DNA of 64,000 nucleotides from CAVRUF01 sp963716005 (GTDB taxonomy: Bacteria > Actinomycetota > Thermoleophilia > Gaiellales > Gaiellaceae): NCBI GenBank assembly GCA_963716005.1, contig OY970285.1, positions 1,054,001-1,118,000 on the forward strand, written 5' to 3'. The translations under genes and the position numbers were made by a program. Position 1 is the first letter of the stretch; every line of letters begins with the position of its first letter. Under the pieces are notes generated by a model. That model did not search any database. It saw only the letters and a list, made by a program, of their open reading frames with translations, and was not told the origin of the DNA. This document shows positions 1 through 8,290 of this stretch, piece after piece.

Positions 1-2052
1 GCGCATCCGGCGTCCACCGAGGACGTAGGACGGGCGAACGAGCACCGGGTAGCCGACCGTGTCCGCGGCCGCGACCGCCTCGTCGGGCCCGGTCGCCATC
101 GCCCACGGCGGGACGGCGATCTCGAGCTCGTCGCAGAGCGCGCCGAACCGCTCGCGGTCCTCCGCGAGGTCGACCGCGTCCTGCTGCGTCCCGAAGATCG
201 CGTACCCGGCCTGCTCGAGCGCGTGCGCGAGCTTCAGCGGCGTCTGGCCGCCGAACTGAACGGTCACGCCGGCCGGCTTCTCCCGGGCGCAGATCTCGAG
301 GACGGCCTCGGCGTCGAGCGGCTCGAAGTAGAGCCGGTCGGACGTGTCGTAGTCGGTCGAGACCGTCTCCGGGTTGCAGTTGACCATGACCGCCTCGTAG
401 CCGAGCTCGCGGAAGCTCTTCGCCGCGTGGACGCAGCAGTAGTCGAACTCGATCCCCTGGCCGATGCGGTTCGGGCCCGACCCGAGGATGAGGGCAACCG
501 GCTTCCCCTCCGAGGGACGCGCCTCGTCCGCCTCACCCCACGTGGAGTAGAGGTAGTTCGACGCGGCCTCGACCTCGGCGGCGCAGGAGTCGACGCGGCG
601 GTAGACCGGGCGAACGCCGGCGGCGATCCGATTTGCCCGCGCGGTCGCCTCGTCGGTGGCGCAGGCCTCGGCGATCGCGACATCGGAGAACCCGAGCCGC
701 TTGAGCGCGAGCCAGTCGTGCTCGACGAGGTCATCGCTGCAGCGCAGGCGCCCGAGGGCGGCGAGCGCGCGGTCGAGCTCGGCGCGGAACCACGGATGGA
801 CGCCGTCCGGGAGGTCGTCGGTCGTGAGCCACGGCGTCTCGCTCGCGCCGTCGAGCTCGCGGCTGCGCATCGCCTTGAAGAACGCCTCGGTGAACGTGCG
901 GCCGATCCCCATCGTCTCCCCCACGGACTTCATCTGCGTGCCGAGCCGCGGGTCGGCGCCGGGGAACTTGTCGAAGGCGAAGCGCGGGAACTTGACGACG
1001 ACGTAGTCGAGCGTCGGCTCGAAGCTCGCGGGCGTCGTCCCCGTCAGGTCGTTGGGGATCTCGTCGAGCGTGTAGCCGACGGCGAGCTTGGCGGCGACCT
1101 TGGCGATCGGATAGCCGGTCGCCTTCGACGCGAGCGCGGAGCTGCGGGAGACGCGCGGGTTCATCTCGATCACGCGGATGTCGCCGGTCTCGCGCTCGCG
1201 GGCGAACTGGATGTTCGAGCCGCCGGTCTCGACGCCGACCGCCCGCACGATCGCGGCCGCTGCGTCGCGGAGCTCCTGGTAGGCCTCGTCCGAGAGCGTC
1301 ATCTGCGGCGCGACCGTGACCGAGTCGCCCGTGTGCACGCCCATCGGGTCGAGGTTCTCGATCGAGCAGATGATCACGACGTTGTCGTTGCGGTCGCGGA
1401 TCACCTCGAGCTCGAACTCGTCCCAGCCGGCGAGGTACTCCTCGACGAGCACCTGGCCGACCGGGCTCTCGTGGAGCGCCTTGTCGAGCGCGGCCGGAAG
1501 CTCTTCGGGCGTGAACGCGATCCCGCCGCCGTGGCCGCCGAGCGTGAACGCCGGCCGCAGCACGACCGGGAACGCGAGGCCTTCGGGCAGGTCGTCGCCG
1601 ATCGACACGATCCGGCTTTCCGGGACATGCAGGCCGGTCGAGCGGACGGTCTCGCGGAAGAGCTCGCGGTCCTCGGCGCGCGCGATCACGTCGACCGGCG
1701 CGCCGACGAGCTCGATGCCCAGCTCGTCGAGGATCCCCTCCTCGGAAAGTCTCAACGCGAGGTTGAGGGCTGTCTGGCCTCCGAGTGTCGGCAGGAGCGC
1801 GTCAGGGCGTTCGCGGCGCAGGACGTCGGCGACCCCTTCGAGGTCGAGCGGCTCCAGGTAGGTGCGGTCCGCGAAGCCGGGGTCGGTCATGATCGTCGCG
1901 GGGTTCGAGTTGACGACGATCGTCCGGAATCCCTCGGCCCGGAGCACCTTGAGCGCCTGGCTGCCGGCGTAGTCGAACTCGCACGCCTGGCCGATCACGA
2001 TCGGGCCGCTCCCGATCAGACAGATGCTGTGGAGGTCAGGCCGCTTGGGCAA
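1..2052 (-). CDS. carB: carbamoyl-phosphate synthase large subunit (partial)
   Basis: Large subunit of carbamoyl-phosphate synthase, which makes carbamoyl phosphate from bicarbonate, ATP and glutamine-derived ammonia. 684 codons are visible of a family that usually has about 1,070 residues. The gene leaves the window at the beginning of its second ATP-grasp half (GYPVLVRPSYVLGG at the edge), so the allosteric C-terminal domain lies outside. The start is taken as TTG at 2052, which gives MPKRPDLHSICLIGSG and then PIVIGQACEFDYAG, the standard CarB N-terminus. It overlaps the end of carA by 17 nt and is the last visible gene of the pyrR-pyrB-pyrC-carA-carB operon, so translational coupling is likely. 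The visible part is in one open frame. Confidence 0.95.
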   Translation of the reverse strand, partial: MPKRPDLHSICLIGSGPIVIGQACEFDYAGSQALKVLRAEGFRTIVVNSNPATIMTDPGFADRTYLEPLDLEGVADVLRRERPDALLPTLGGQTALNLALRLSEEGILDELGIELVGAPVDVIARAEDRELFRETVRSTGLHVPESRIVSIGDDLPEGLAFPVVLRPAFTLGGHGGGIAFTPEELPAALDKALHESPVGQVLVEEYLAGWDEFELEVIRDRNDNVVIICSIENLDPMGVHTGDSVTVAPQMTLSDEAYQELRDAAAAIVRAVGVETGGSNIQFARERETGDIRVIEMNPRVSRSSALASKATGYPIAKVAAKLAVGYTLDEIPNDLTGTTPASFEPTLDYVVVKFPRFAFDKFPGADPRLGTQMKSVGETMGIGRTFTEAFFKAMRSRELDGASETPWLTTDDLPDGVHPWFRAELDRALAALGRLRCSDDLVEHDWLALKRLGFSDVAIAEACATDEATARANRIAAGVRPVYRRVDSCAAEVEAASNYLYSTWGEADEARPSEGKPVALILGSGPNRIGQGIEFDYCCVHAAKSFRELGYEAVMVNCNPETVSTDYDTSDRLYFEPLDAEAVLEICAREKPAGVTVQFGGQTPLKLAHALEQAGYAIFGTQQDAVDLAEDRERFGALCDELEIAVPPWAMATGPDEAVAAADTVGYPVLVRPSYVLGGRRMR

Positions 2053-3082
2053 GGCCGAGTCCTTTCACCCAGTCGGTGATGAAGGCGCGCGCATCGTGGG
2101 GGCCGGGGCTCGCCTCGGGATGGAACTGCACCGAGCGCGCGCCGAGCTCCGGCAGCGCGATCCCCTCGACGGTCCCGTCGTAGAGCGAGGTGTGGGTCAC
2201 GACCGCCTCGCCGCCGTCCGCGACCGCGAAGCCGTGGTTTTGCGCGGTGACGAGCACGCGGCCGGTCTTCGTCTCGAGCACGGGATGGTTGGCGCCGCGG
2301 TGGCCGAAGCGGAGCTTGAACGTCTCGAACCCGACCGCCTGGGCGAGCAGCTGGTGGCCGAGGCAGATCCCGAGGATCGGAACGCGGCCGAGCAGTTCGC
2401 GCACGGTCGCCACCTCTTCCGTCAGCACCGACGGGTCGCCAGGGCCGTTCGAGAGCACGACGCCTTCCGTCCCGGCCGCGAGCACCTCGTCGGCCGAGGC
2501 CGTGTGCGGCAGCACCCAGACGGACGCGCCGGCGGCCAGGAGCCGCTCGACGATCGAGCGCTTGCAGCCGTAGTCGAGCACCGCGATCCGCGGGCCGCCG
2601 CGGCCGACGACGTAGCTGTCCGGCCTCGACACCCCCGCGACGAGGTTTCGTCCCGCCATCTCCGGCTGGGCGCGCACCTGCTCCAGCACGTTCGCAGCCG
2701 AGCACTCGCCGGAGACCGCCGCCGCCCGCATCGCTCCCCGCTCGCGCAGGTGGAGGACGAGCGCGCGCGTGTCGAGCTCGTCGAGCGCCACGACGCCCTG
2801 CTCGGCGAGCCACTCTGTCCACGCCTCTCCCCCGGCCCGGCGCATGAGCACAGCGCGGGCGTGCGCGCGGCTCGATTCGGAACGCGCCGGCGAGACGCCG
2901 TAGTTGCCGACCATCGGCGCCGTGAAGCAGACGAGCTGCTCCGAGAAGCTGGGATCGGTGACGACCTCCTGGTAGCCGGACATGGCCGTCGTGAACACGG
3001 CCTCGCCGAAGGCGATCCCGTCCGCGCCGACCGAGCGGCCGGCGAACCGGGTTCCGTCCTCGAGGAGGAGAAAGCCGCTCAT
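2036..3082 (-). CDS. carA: carbamoyl-phosphate synthase small subunit
   Basis: Glutamine amidotransferase subunit (348 aa) that supplies ammonia to CarB. The N-terminal CarA domain begins MSGFLLLEDGTRFAGRSVG and contains TAMSGYQEVVTDPSF. The C-terminal class I glutaminase domain has the nucleophile elbow GICLGHQ and the catalytic His-Glu motif QFHPEASPGPHDA. The frame is open further upstream, but the ATG at 3082 is chosen because it gives the family N-terminus and makes a 4-nt ATGA overlap with the pyrC stop. It is cotranscribed with the other pyrimidine genes. Length and motifs are normal and no frameshift is seen. Confidence 0.96.
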   Translation of the reverse strand: MSGFLLLEDGTRFAGRSVGADGIAFGEAVFTTAMSGYQEVVTDPSFSEQLVCFTAPMVGNYGVSPARSESSRAHARAVLMRRAGGEAWTEWLAEQGVVALDELDTRALVLHLRERGAMRAAAVSGECSAANVLEQVRAQPEMAGRNLVAGVSRPDSYVVGRGGPRIAVLDYGCKRSIVERLLAAGASVWVLPHTASADEVLAAGTEGVVLSNGPGDPSVLTEEVATVRELLGRVPILGICLGHQLLAQAVGFETFKLRFGHRGANHPVLETKTGRVLVTAQNHGFAVADGGEAVVTHTSLYDGTVEGIALPELGARSVQFHPEASPGPHDARAFITDWVKGLGLAQAA

Positions 3083-4380
3083 GCCGAGTAGGCCAGCCTC
3101 CCCGCGGCCACCGTGGCGACGACCTTGCCCTTGAGCTCCTCGCCGAGGAGCCACGAGTTCGCCGACTTCGAGCGGAAGCCGGACTCCTCGACCGTCCACG
3201 CGGCGTCGAGGTCGCAGAGGACGAGGTTCGCCTCGGCGCCCTTGGCGATCGTCGGCGCCTCGAGCCCGTAGATCCGCGCCGGCCCTGCGCTCATGCGCTC
3301 GAGCAGGATCTCCAGCGGGATGACGCCCGGCTCGACGAGGCGCGTGTAGAGGACCGCGAACGCCGTCTCGAGGCCGGTGACTCCGAACGGCGCCGCCTCG
3401 AACGGGACTTCCTTCTCGTGCCGCGAGTGCGGCGCGTGGTCCGTCGCGATCGCGGCGATCGTCCCGTCGCGAAGCGCCTCGAGGAGCGCCTGTCGGTCGT
3501 CCTCGTCGCGGAGCGGCGGGTTCATCTTCGTGTTCGAGTCGAGGCTGCGGACGAGCTCGTCGGTCGCGCAGAGGTGGTGCGGCGTGACCTCGCCCGACGC
3601 GGCGACGCCTTCCTCCTGTGCGCGGCGCAGCTCGTCGACCGACTCGCGGGCGGAAAGGTGGAGCAGATGCAGCGGCCGGCCCTCGTATCTCGCGAGCGCA
3701 AGATCGCGGCCGACCATGACGCTCTCGCCGATCGACGGCCAGCCGCCGAAGCCGAGCTCCGCGCTCGTCACGCCCTCGTGCATGTGCCCGCCGCGCGTGA
3801 GGGTCTTCTCCTCGCAGTGGAGCGCGATCGGCGGGCCCGCCGCGGCGCTGTACTGGAGCGCCCGGCGCAGGAGCCCCGGTGACGTGACCGGCTGGCCGTC
3901 GTCGGAGAAGCCGACCGCGCCGGCGTGGGCGAGCTCGACCATCTCGGTCAGCTCGGAGCCGGCCTGGCCCTTCGTGATCGCGGCGAGGAACCCGACGGGG
4001 ACCTCGGCCTCGCTCCGCGCCTGCTCGACGAGCGATCCGAGCACCGCGGCCGAGTCGACGACCGGATCGGTGTTCGGCATGGCGAGGATGGCGCAGTAGC
4101 CGCCGGCGGCGGCTGCCCGCGTCCCGGAGACGATGTCCTCCTCGTCCTCGCGGCCGGGCGTGCGCAGATGGACGTGCGGATCGACGAACGCAGGCGCCAG
4201 CACAAGGCCTTCGCCCTCGATCACACGGTGCCCGTTCGCGTCGAGGCCCGAGCCGACCTCGACGATCGCGCCGCTGTCGATCCGCACGTCGAGCACCTCG
4301 TCGATGCGCTGCGTCGGATCGACGACGCGCGCGCCGCGAACGACGATGTCCTCCTTGGGGCGGTTGGGCTGGACGAGCAT
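3079..4380 (-). CDS. pyrC: dihydroorotase
   Basis: Dihydroorotase (433 aa), the cyclisation step from carbamoyl-aspartate to dihydroorotate. It is a zinc amidohydrolase: the metal motif VDPHVHLRTPG lies near residue 60, and the ATDHAPHSRHEK segment near residue 300 carries the late metal-ligand aspartate. Length and motifs fit the class I (Bacillus-type) enzyme. The ATG at 4380 overlaps the pyrB stop by one base (TGATG), and the pyrC stop overlaps the carA start by 4 nt, so the pyr genes are tightly coupled. An open frame extends upstream of 4380 but runs antisense-like through pyrB and was not used. Confidence 0.96.
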   Translation of the reverse strand: MLVQPNRPKEDIVVRGARVVDPTQRIDEVLDVRIDSGAIVEVGSGLDANGHRVIEGEGLVLAPAFVDPHVHLRTPGREDEEDIVSGTRAAAAGGYCAILAMPNTDPVVDSAAVLGSLVEQARSEAEVPVGFLAAITKGQAGSELTEMVELAHAGAVGFSDDGQPVTSPGLLRRALQYSAAAGPPIALHCEEKTLTRGGHMHEGVTSAELGFGGWPSIGESVMVGRDLALARYEGRPLHLLHLSARESVDELRRAQEEGVAASGEVTPHHLCATDELVRSLDSNTKMNPPLRDEDDRQALLEALRDGTIAAIATDHAPHSRHEKEVPFEAAPFGVTGLETAFAVLYTRLVEPGVIPLEILLERMSAGPARIYGLEAPTIAKGAEANLVLCDLDAAWTVEESGFRSKSANSWLLGEELKGKVVATVAAGRLAYSA

Positions 4381-5387
4381 CAGGCCACGTCCTGGATCTC
4401 GGCGACCTTGACCCCGACCGGCCCGTGCGTGAGCAGGTCGTAGAGCACCGCCATCCTCACCGCGAGGCCGCTTCTGACCTGCGCCTCGATCAGCGCGTTG
4501 GCCGCGTCGGCCACGTCGCCGTCGATCTCGACGCCGCGGTTCATCGGACCGGGATGCATGACCTTCTGGCCCGGCCGCACGCGCGCCGAGGTGACGCCCC
4601 ACTCGGCCGAGTACTCGCGCAGGCTCGGAACGTAGTTGGCGCCCTCGAGCATCCGCTCCTTCTGCATGCGCAGGACGTAGATCACGTCCGCGGTCGAGAT
4701 CGTGTTGATGTCGTACGAGACCTCGCAGCCCATCGCCTCGATCCCGCGCGGGATGAGCGGCGGCGGGCCGACGAGCGTGACCTTCGCGCCCATGAGCAGG
4801 AACGCCTGGATGTCGGAGCGCGCCACCCGCGAGTGGAGCACGTCCCCGACGATCGCGATGTGCAGTCCGTCGAGCTGGTCGATCGTGCCGAGCTCCTCGA
4901 CGATCGTGTAGAGGTCGAGGAGCGCCTGGGTCGGATGCTGCCGCTTCCCGTCGCCCGCGTTCACGATGTGCGCGTCGGTGAACTTGGCGACCAGCTCGGG
5001 CGCGCCGATCTCCGGGTGGCGGATGACGATGACGTCCGGGTCGTAGCAGCCGATCGTCAGCGACGTGTCCTTCAGGGACTCGCCCTTGTCCACCGCCGAG
5101 CCCGTCGACTTGATCGACATGACGTCGGCCGAGAGGCGCTTCGCGGCGAGCTCGAAGCTCGACGAGGTACGCGTCGACGACTCGTAGAACAGGTTCACGA
5201 CGGTGCGCCCGCGCAGCGTCGGCAGCTTCTTCAGGTCGCGATCGAGCGTGGCCGCGAACGCGCCTGCGAGCGTGAGCAGCCGCTCGACGTCCTCGCGCTC
5301 GAGGTCGGCGATCGAGATCATGTGACGCCGCTCGGGCGGCTTCGGGGGCAGGAGCTCGTCGCGGGCGAGCGTGTGGATCTCAGCCAT
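4380..5387 (-). CDS. pyrB: aspartate carbamoyltransferase catalytic subunit
   Basis: Aspartate transcarbamoylase (335 aa), which condenses carbamoyl phosphate with aspartate. The carbamoyl-phosphate loop YESSTRTSSSFELAAKRL is at about residues 70-87, HPTQALLDLYT sits mid-protein, and the aspartate-binding HPGPMNRGVEI is near the C-terminus. The first 20 residues (MAEIHTLARDELLPPKPPER) precede the usual MISIADL start and may be an extension. The start overlaps the end of pyrR by 8 nt. No pyrI regulatory chain is present, as is usual where PyrR does the regulating. Confidence 0.96.
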   Translation of the reverse strand: MAEIHTLARDELLPPKPPERRHMISIADLEREDVERLLTLAGAFAATLDRDLKKLPTLRGRTVVNLFYESSTRTSSSFELAAKRLSADVMSIKSTGSAVDKGESLKDTSLTIGCYDPDVIVIRHPEIGAPELVAKFTDAHIVNAGDGKRQHPTQALLDLYTIVEELGTIDQLDGLHIAIVGDVLHSRVARSDIQAFLLMGAKVTLVGPPPLIPRGIEAMGCEVSYDINTISTADVIYVLRMQKERMLEGANYVPSLREYSAEWGVTSARVRPGQKVMHPGPMNRGVEIDGDVADAANALIEAQVRSGLAVRMAVLYDLLTHGPVGVKVAEIQDVA

Positions 5388-5967
5388 CGTCCCTCTCCTC
5401 GGTCGTGGAAACGAGAATCACGGCGTCGACCTCGTCGACCTCGACGAGCTGCACGTGGATGCGCTCCTCGCGTGAGGTCGGGAGGTTCTTGCCGACGTAG
5501 TCGGGGCGGATCGGAAGCTCGCGGTGGCCCCGGTCGACGAGGCAGGCGAGCTGGACGCGGTCGGGGCGGCCGTAGGCGAAGAGCGCCTCGATCGCGGCGC
5601 GGATCGTCCGTCCCGTGTAGAGGACGTCGTCCACGAGGATGCAGGTCATTCCCTCGAGCCCGAAGTCGAGGCTCGTCGCGCGGACGACCGGCTGCGGATG
5701 CACCGGAGCCTCGCCGTCGCGGACGTAGAGGTCGTCGCGGTAGAACGTGATGTCGAGCGTGCCGAGCCCCACCTCGGTGTCGCCGTACTCGGCGATCAGG
5801 CCGCGCAGGCGCTGGGCCAGCGGGACGCCGCGGGTGTGGATCCCGACGAGCGCGATCTTCGAAAGGTCGGCGTTTCGCTCGACGATCTCGTGGGCGATGC
5901 GCTGGAGGGTGCGGGAGAGCGCATCCGCGTCGAGCAGTGTCTTCTCGGTTTGAGCGGACGCAGCCAC
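5380..5967 (-). CDS. pyrR: bifunctional pyr regulator / uracil phosphoribosyltransferase PyrR
   Basis: PyrR (195 aa) is an RNA-binding regulator of pyr operons that senses UMP/UTP and has weak uracil phosphoribosyltransferase activity. The type I PRTase fold shows the PRPP loop ILVDDVLYTGRTIRAA near residue 110, with LGTLDITFYRDDLY before it. The start is GTG at 5967, 7 nt downstream of a clear Shine-Dalgarno (AAAGGAG, 5975-5981 on the minus strand). That Shine-Dalgarno directly follows a hairpin with the PyrR-binding loop, so the gene probably represses its own operon. It heads the five-gene operon and overlaps pyrB by 8 nt. Confidence 0.96.
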   Translation of the reverse strand: MAASAQTEKTLLDADALSRTLQRIAHEIVERNADLSKIALVGIHTRGVPLAQRLRGLIAEYGDTEVGLGTLDITFYRDDLYVRDGEAPVHPQPVVRATSLDFGLEGMTCILVDDVLYTGRTIRAAIEALFAYGRPDRVQLACLVDRGHRELPIRPDYVGKNLPTSREERIHVQLVEVDEVDAVILVSTTEERDDG

Positions 5968-5982
5968 TCACACACTCCTTTC

Positions 5983-5998
5983 CGGTCTCTCTGGACCG
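5983..5998 (-). promoter_or_regulatory. PyrR-binding RNA hairpin before pyrR
   Basis: On the minus strand this reads CGGTC-CAGAGA-GACCG, a 5-bp stem closing a CAGAGA loop. It matches the conserved UCCAGAGAG core of PyrR-binding RNA in Bacillus and mycobacterial pyr leaders. The pyrR Shine-Dalgarno (5975-5981) begins one base after the stem, so bound PyrR should block ribosome entry. This is the translational-repression arrangement described for Mycobacterium smegmatis pyrR. No attenuator terminator is seen in the roughly 45-nt leader, which agrees with translational rather than transcriptional control. Confidence 0.8.
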
Positions 5999-6018
5999 AG
6001 TTAAAGGACTGGGCGGCG

Positions 6019-6047
6019 AGTATATGCGCCCCGGGCGGACGGTCTAC
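6019..6047 (-). promoter_or_regulatory. probable pyr operon promoter
   Basis: On the minus strand a -10 box TATACT (6019-6024) lies 16 nt downstream of a -35-like TAGACC (6042-6047). Transcription would start near 6012 and give a leader of about 45 nt holding the PyrR hairpin and the pyrR Shine-Dalgarno. The -35 box lies in the last codons of the upstream methyltransferase gene. It is inferred from sequence only. Confidence 0.45.
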
Positions 6048-6784
6048 GGTTCGCGCTTATCGGCGGCCAGCACGAGCCAGTCGAGCGTCGTCTCGAACGT
6101 GTCGGGGAACGTTTCGGCCTCGGCGATTCCGGCGGCGAGCTCCTCCTCGGTGAGCAGGTGGAGCGTCGAGATGAAGCGTCCGCGCAGGCGGGCGAGCGCC
6201 TCGTCGCGGCTGAGCGTCTTGGTCAGCGTGAGGCGTCGGGTCTCGGGCTCCGCGAAGCCGGCGGAGGCGAACGCGGCGGTGAGTTGCGCCGGGTCCGGGA
6301 AGCGCTCGCGGTCGATCTCGGCGACCCGCGGGATCAGTCGGGCGATCCACACGGTCGCGAAGTGGTCCGGGTGGAACGTGCCGATGACGAGGCGACCGCC
6401 GGGCGCGACTACGCGCGCCGCCTCGGTGAACGCCGGGACGAGGTCGACGTGCTGGACGACCTGGCGCATGAGCGCCGCGTCGAACCAGCCGTCCTTGAAC
6501 GGGAGCCGCTCGGCCTCGGCCTGCTTGAACCCGCCACCGGGGATGTGGCGGTTGCGAGCAACGGCGAGCATCTCGGGCGAGGGATCGACGCCCCAGGCGC
6601 GTGCGCCGCGGGCGGCGAGCGCCTCGGCGATCCTCCCCGTCCCGCAGCCGATGTCGAGGACGCGCCCGCGGTCGAGCCGGCCGAGCTCGACGAGCGCGTC
6701 GAGCACCGCCTCCCAGACGGCGTCGCGCGGGCGCAGCTCGTCGTAGCGCTCCGCGAGCGCCGCAAACGGATCCGGCCCGGGCAC
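6044..6784 (-). CDS. class I SAM-dependent methyltransferase
   Basis: A 246-residue Rossmann-fold methyltransferase. Motif I VLDIGCGTGRIAEALA is at about residues 42-57, the acidic motif II is in WGVDPSPEML, and a motif IV-like DAALMRQVVQHVD and motif post-II VVAPGGRLVIGTF follow, as in the UbiE/Methyltransf_11 group. The substrate cannot be told from sequence. The start is GTG at 6784, 8 nt after the stop of the small DUF2007-like gene, so the two are probably cotranscribed. It ends just upstream of the pyr promoter. Confidence 0.85.
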   Translation of the reverse strand: MPGPDPFAALAERYDELRPRDAVWEAVLDALVELGRLDRGRVLDIGCGTGRIAEALAARGARAWGVDPSPEMLAVARNRHIPGGGFKQAEAERLPFKDGWFDAALMRQVVQHVDLVPAFTEAARVVAPGGRLVIGTFHPDHFATVWIARLIPRVAEIDRERFPDPAQLTAAFASAGFAEPETRRLTLTKTLSRDEALARLRGRFISTLHLLTEEELAAGIAEAETFPDTFETTLDWLVLAADKREP

Positions 6785-6792
6785 GCCCGCGG

Positions 6793-7023
6793 CTAGATCT
6801 CGCCGAGCATCTCGTCGGGCTCGGTCAGAGCCTCGATCGCGTCCTGCGCGGCGTCGAGGTCCTTGCCGTCGACGAGCACCTTCGTGGGGACGTCCTCAAG
6901 CCCCGTCGGGTGCTGTTCCACGGCCGGATGGAGCTCCGAGGTGATCCCCGCCGAGGAGAGGATCGTCTGGATCTCCTCCGCCTCCGCGACGTTCGCCGCC
7001 ACTGCCACCTGCACCATGTCCAT
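6793..7023 (-). CDS. DUF2007-like small protein
   Basis: A 76-residue protein beginning MDMVQVAVAANVAEAEEIQ. The pattern of an N-terminal beta strand, a helix over an AEEIQTILSSAGI segment and a second strand TKVLVDGKDLDAAQDAI matches the ferredoxin-like DUF2007 ('putative signal transducing protein') family. Its function is not established. The ATG at 7023 is preceded by GGGAGG at good spacing. The open frame reaches to 7083, but that part is low-complexity Arg/Ser and unlikely to be translated. The formal end of rnz overlaps it on the same strand, probably because rnz has lost its true stop through an indel. Confidence 0.7.
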   Translation of the reverse strand: MDMVQVAVAANVAEAEEIQTILSSAGITSELHPAVEQHPTGLEDVPTKVLVDGKDLDAAQDAIEALTEPDEMLGEI

Positions 7024-7996
7024 CGCGGCCTCCCTCTTCCTGGCGTCCGAGCGCGCCGCCCTTGACGAGCGCCGGCGCGCCACGTTCGGGGAACGGAATC
7101 TCGATCGTATCGAAGTCCCTGGGCACGACTGTGTCGGGAAAGACGTCGCGCGCCTCGCGGACGAGCTCCGGGCCGAAGTAGCGGTTCGAGAGGTGCGTCA
7201 GGGCGAGCAGCTTCACGCCGGCGCGCGAGCGCCAGCTCGGCCGCGCCGCGGGCCGTCGCATGCCCGGTTTCGTCGGCCCGCTCGCGCTCCTCGTGCGGCG
7301 AAGCTCGCCTCGTGGACGAGCAGGTCGGCCTCGAGCGCCGCCTCGAGCACGCTGCGCGCCGGCCGCGTGTCGCCGGTGATGACGATCCGCCGGCCTGCCC
7401 GCGCCGGGCCGAGCACCTGGTCCGAGCCAACGGTCGTCCCGTCCGGAAGCGTGACGGTCTCCCCTGCCTGGAGCGCGCCGAAGAGCGGTCCCGACGGGAA
7501 CGCCGAGCGCGGTCGCGCCTTCGACGTCGAAGCGGCCCGGGCGCGGAAGCTCGACGAGCGCGTAGCCGATCGCCGCGGTTTCGTGGTCGACCGGGATCGT
7601 GGTCAGCCGGTAGCCGTCGCGGTCGAGCGTCTCGCCGGCCTGGAGCTCCACGAGCTCGTACGGATAGGTGAGCTTCCCGAACACGCGCCGCAGGGCGTTG
7701 AAGAGGTCCACGAGCCCAGGCGGTCCGTAGATCGTCATCGGCGTCTCGCGGCCGCGCAGGGCGAACGTCTTCATCATCCCCGGGAGCCCGAGGTAGTGGT
7801 CAGCGTGGTAGTGGGTCAGGAAGACCTCGTCGAGCTCCACGAGCCCGATCGACGAGCGCAGGAGCTGCCGCTGCGTCCCCTCGGCGCAGTCGAAGAGCAG
7901 GCGCTCTCCCCCGCGCCGGACGAGCAGCGCCGAGGGCGCCCGCTGCGCGGTCGGGGCCGAGGCCGAGGTGCCGAGGAAGACGAGGTCGAGATCCAC
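6896..7996 (-). CDS. rnz: ribonuclease Z (frameshifted)
   Basis: RNase Z removes 3' trailers from tRNA precursors. The metallo-beta-lactamase N-terminus MDLDLVFLGTSASAPTA and the zinc motif LTHYHADHYLGLPG (about residues 60-73) are intact. The frame then changes near 7490: the family continues in another frame as GRRIVITGDTRPA and LLVHEASF, and returns near 7230 with LLALTHLSNRYFG and VPRDFDTIEIP. Each piece matches the family in order, so I treat this as one gene with at least two indels, probably assembly errors. The true C-terminus should fall near 7070; the in-frame stop at 6896 overlaps the next gene by 128 nt. The start is GTG at 7996 behind a -10 box. Confidence 0.8.
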   Translation of the reverse strand: MDLDLVFLGTSASAPTAQRAPSALLVRRGGERLLFDCAEGTQRQLLRSSIGLVELDEVFLTHYHADHYLGLPGMMKTFALRGRETPMTIYGPPGLVDLFNALRRVFGKLTYPYELVELQAGETLDRDGYRLTTIPVDHETAAIGYALVELPRPGRFDVEGATALGVPVGTALRRAPGRGDRHASGRDDRWLGPGARPGAGRPADRHHRRHAAGAQRARGGARGRPARPRGELRRTRSASGPTKPGMRRPAARPSWRSRAGVKLLALTHLSNRYFGPELVREARDVFPDTVVPRDFDTIEIPFPERGAPALVKGGALGRQEEGGRDGHGAGGSGGERRGGGGDPDDPLLGGDHLGAPSGRGTAPDGA

Positions 7997-8002
7997 GCCC
8001 GC

Positions 8003-8008
8003 AGTCTA
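8003..8008 (-). promoter_or_regulatory. -10 box of leaderless rnz promoter
   Basis: TAGACT on the minus strand ends 6 nt before the rnz GTG. This spacing puts the transcription start at or next to the start codon, giving a leaderless mRNA, a pattern repeated through the window. Confidence 0.5.
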
Positions 8009-8027
8009 GGACGCGTCTCCCTCGCCC

Positions 8028-8282
8028 TCAGTGAGGCAGCAGCAGGATCTCGCCCGGGACGATCGCGGCGCTCGGCAGGTCGTTTCGCTTCTGGATCTTC
8101 CAGACCGCCTCGCGCGGATCGCCTGCGTACTCGGAGGACGCGATCGCCCAGAGCGTGTCGCCGGGCTGCACGACGTACCGCTGCTCGGGCCCGGCGCCCT
8201 GTCCCGGCCTGGCCGTGACGAGGAGCGCGATCGCCAGCAGAACGATGATTCCAAGCGTGTAGTAGGACCGTTGAGCGAACAT
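8028..8282 (-). CDS. LysM membrane protein, SOS-controlled, YneA-like
   Basis: A small 84-residue protein. A short basic N-terminus (MFAQRSYYT) precedes one membrane segment (LGIIVLLAIALLVTA, about residues 10-24), a linker, and one LysM peptidoglycan-binding domain (YVVQPGDTLWAIAS ... VPGEILLLPH). This is the architecture of YneA, the SOS-induced cell-division inhibitor of Bacillus, and of actinobacterial LysM proteins found near lexA. The start codon ATG (8282) lies within a perfect LexA box, and a -10 box 8 nt upstream implies a leaderless message. No lexA gene is visible nearby. A role as a damage-induced division brake is an inference from architecture plus operator. Confidence 0.8.
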   Translation of the reverse strand: MFAQRSYYTLGIIVLLAIALLVTARPGQGAGPEQRYVVQPGDTLWAIASSEYAGDPREAVWKIQKRNDLPSAAIVPGEILLLPH

Positions 8283-8289
8283 ATGTTCG
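8276..8289. promoter_or_regulatory. LexA (SOS) box overlapping the LysM gene start
   Basis: CGAACATATGTTCG is a perfect 14-bp palindrome identical to the Gram-positive/actinobacterial LexA consensus CGAAC-N4-GTTCG. It lies between the -10 box (8291-8296) and the first codons, and its central ATG is the start codon of the LysM gene on the minus strand. LexA bound here would cover the transcription start. Confidence 0.88.
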
Positions 8290-8290
8290 T

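Noticed and set aside
223..2079. 618-codon open frame on the plus strand across carB
   Set aside because: Antisense to a clear carB. High G+C and codon bias of the real gene leave the opposite frames open. The product is Arg/Glu/Asp-rich with no family motif. The same reasoning removes the long plus-strand frames over recJ (27472-29460), the UvrD-like helicase (42863-44695) and kdpB (55060-57210).
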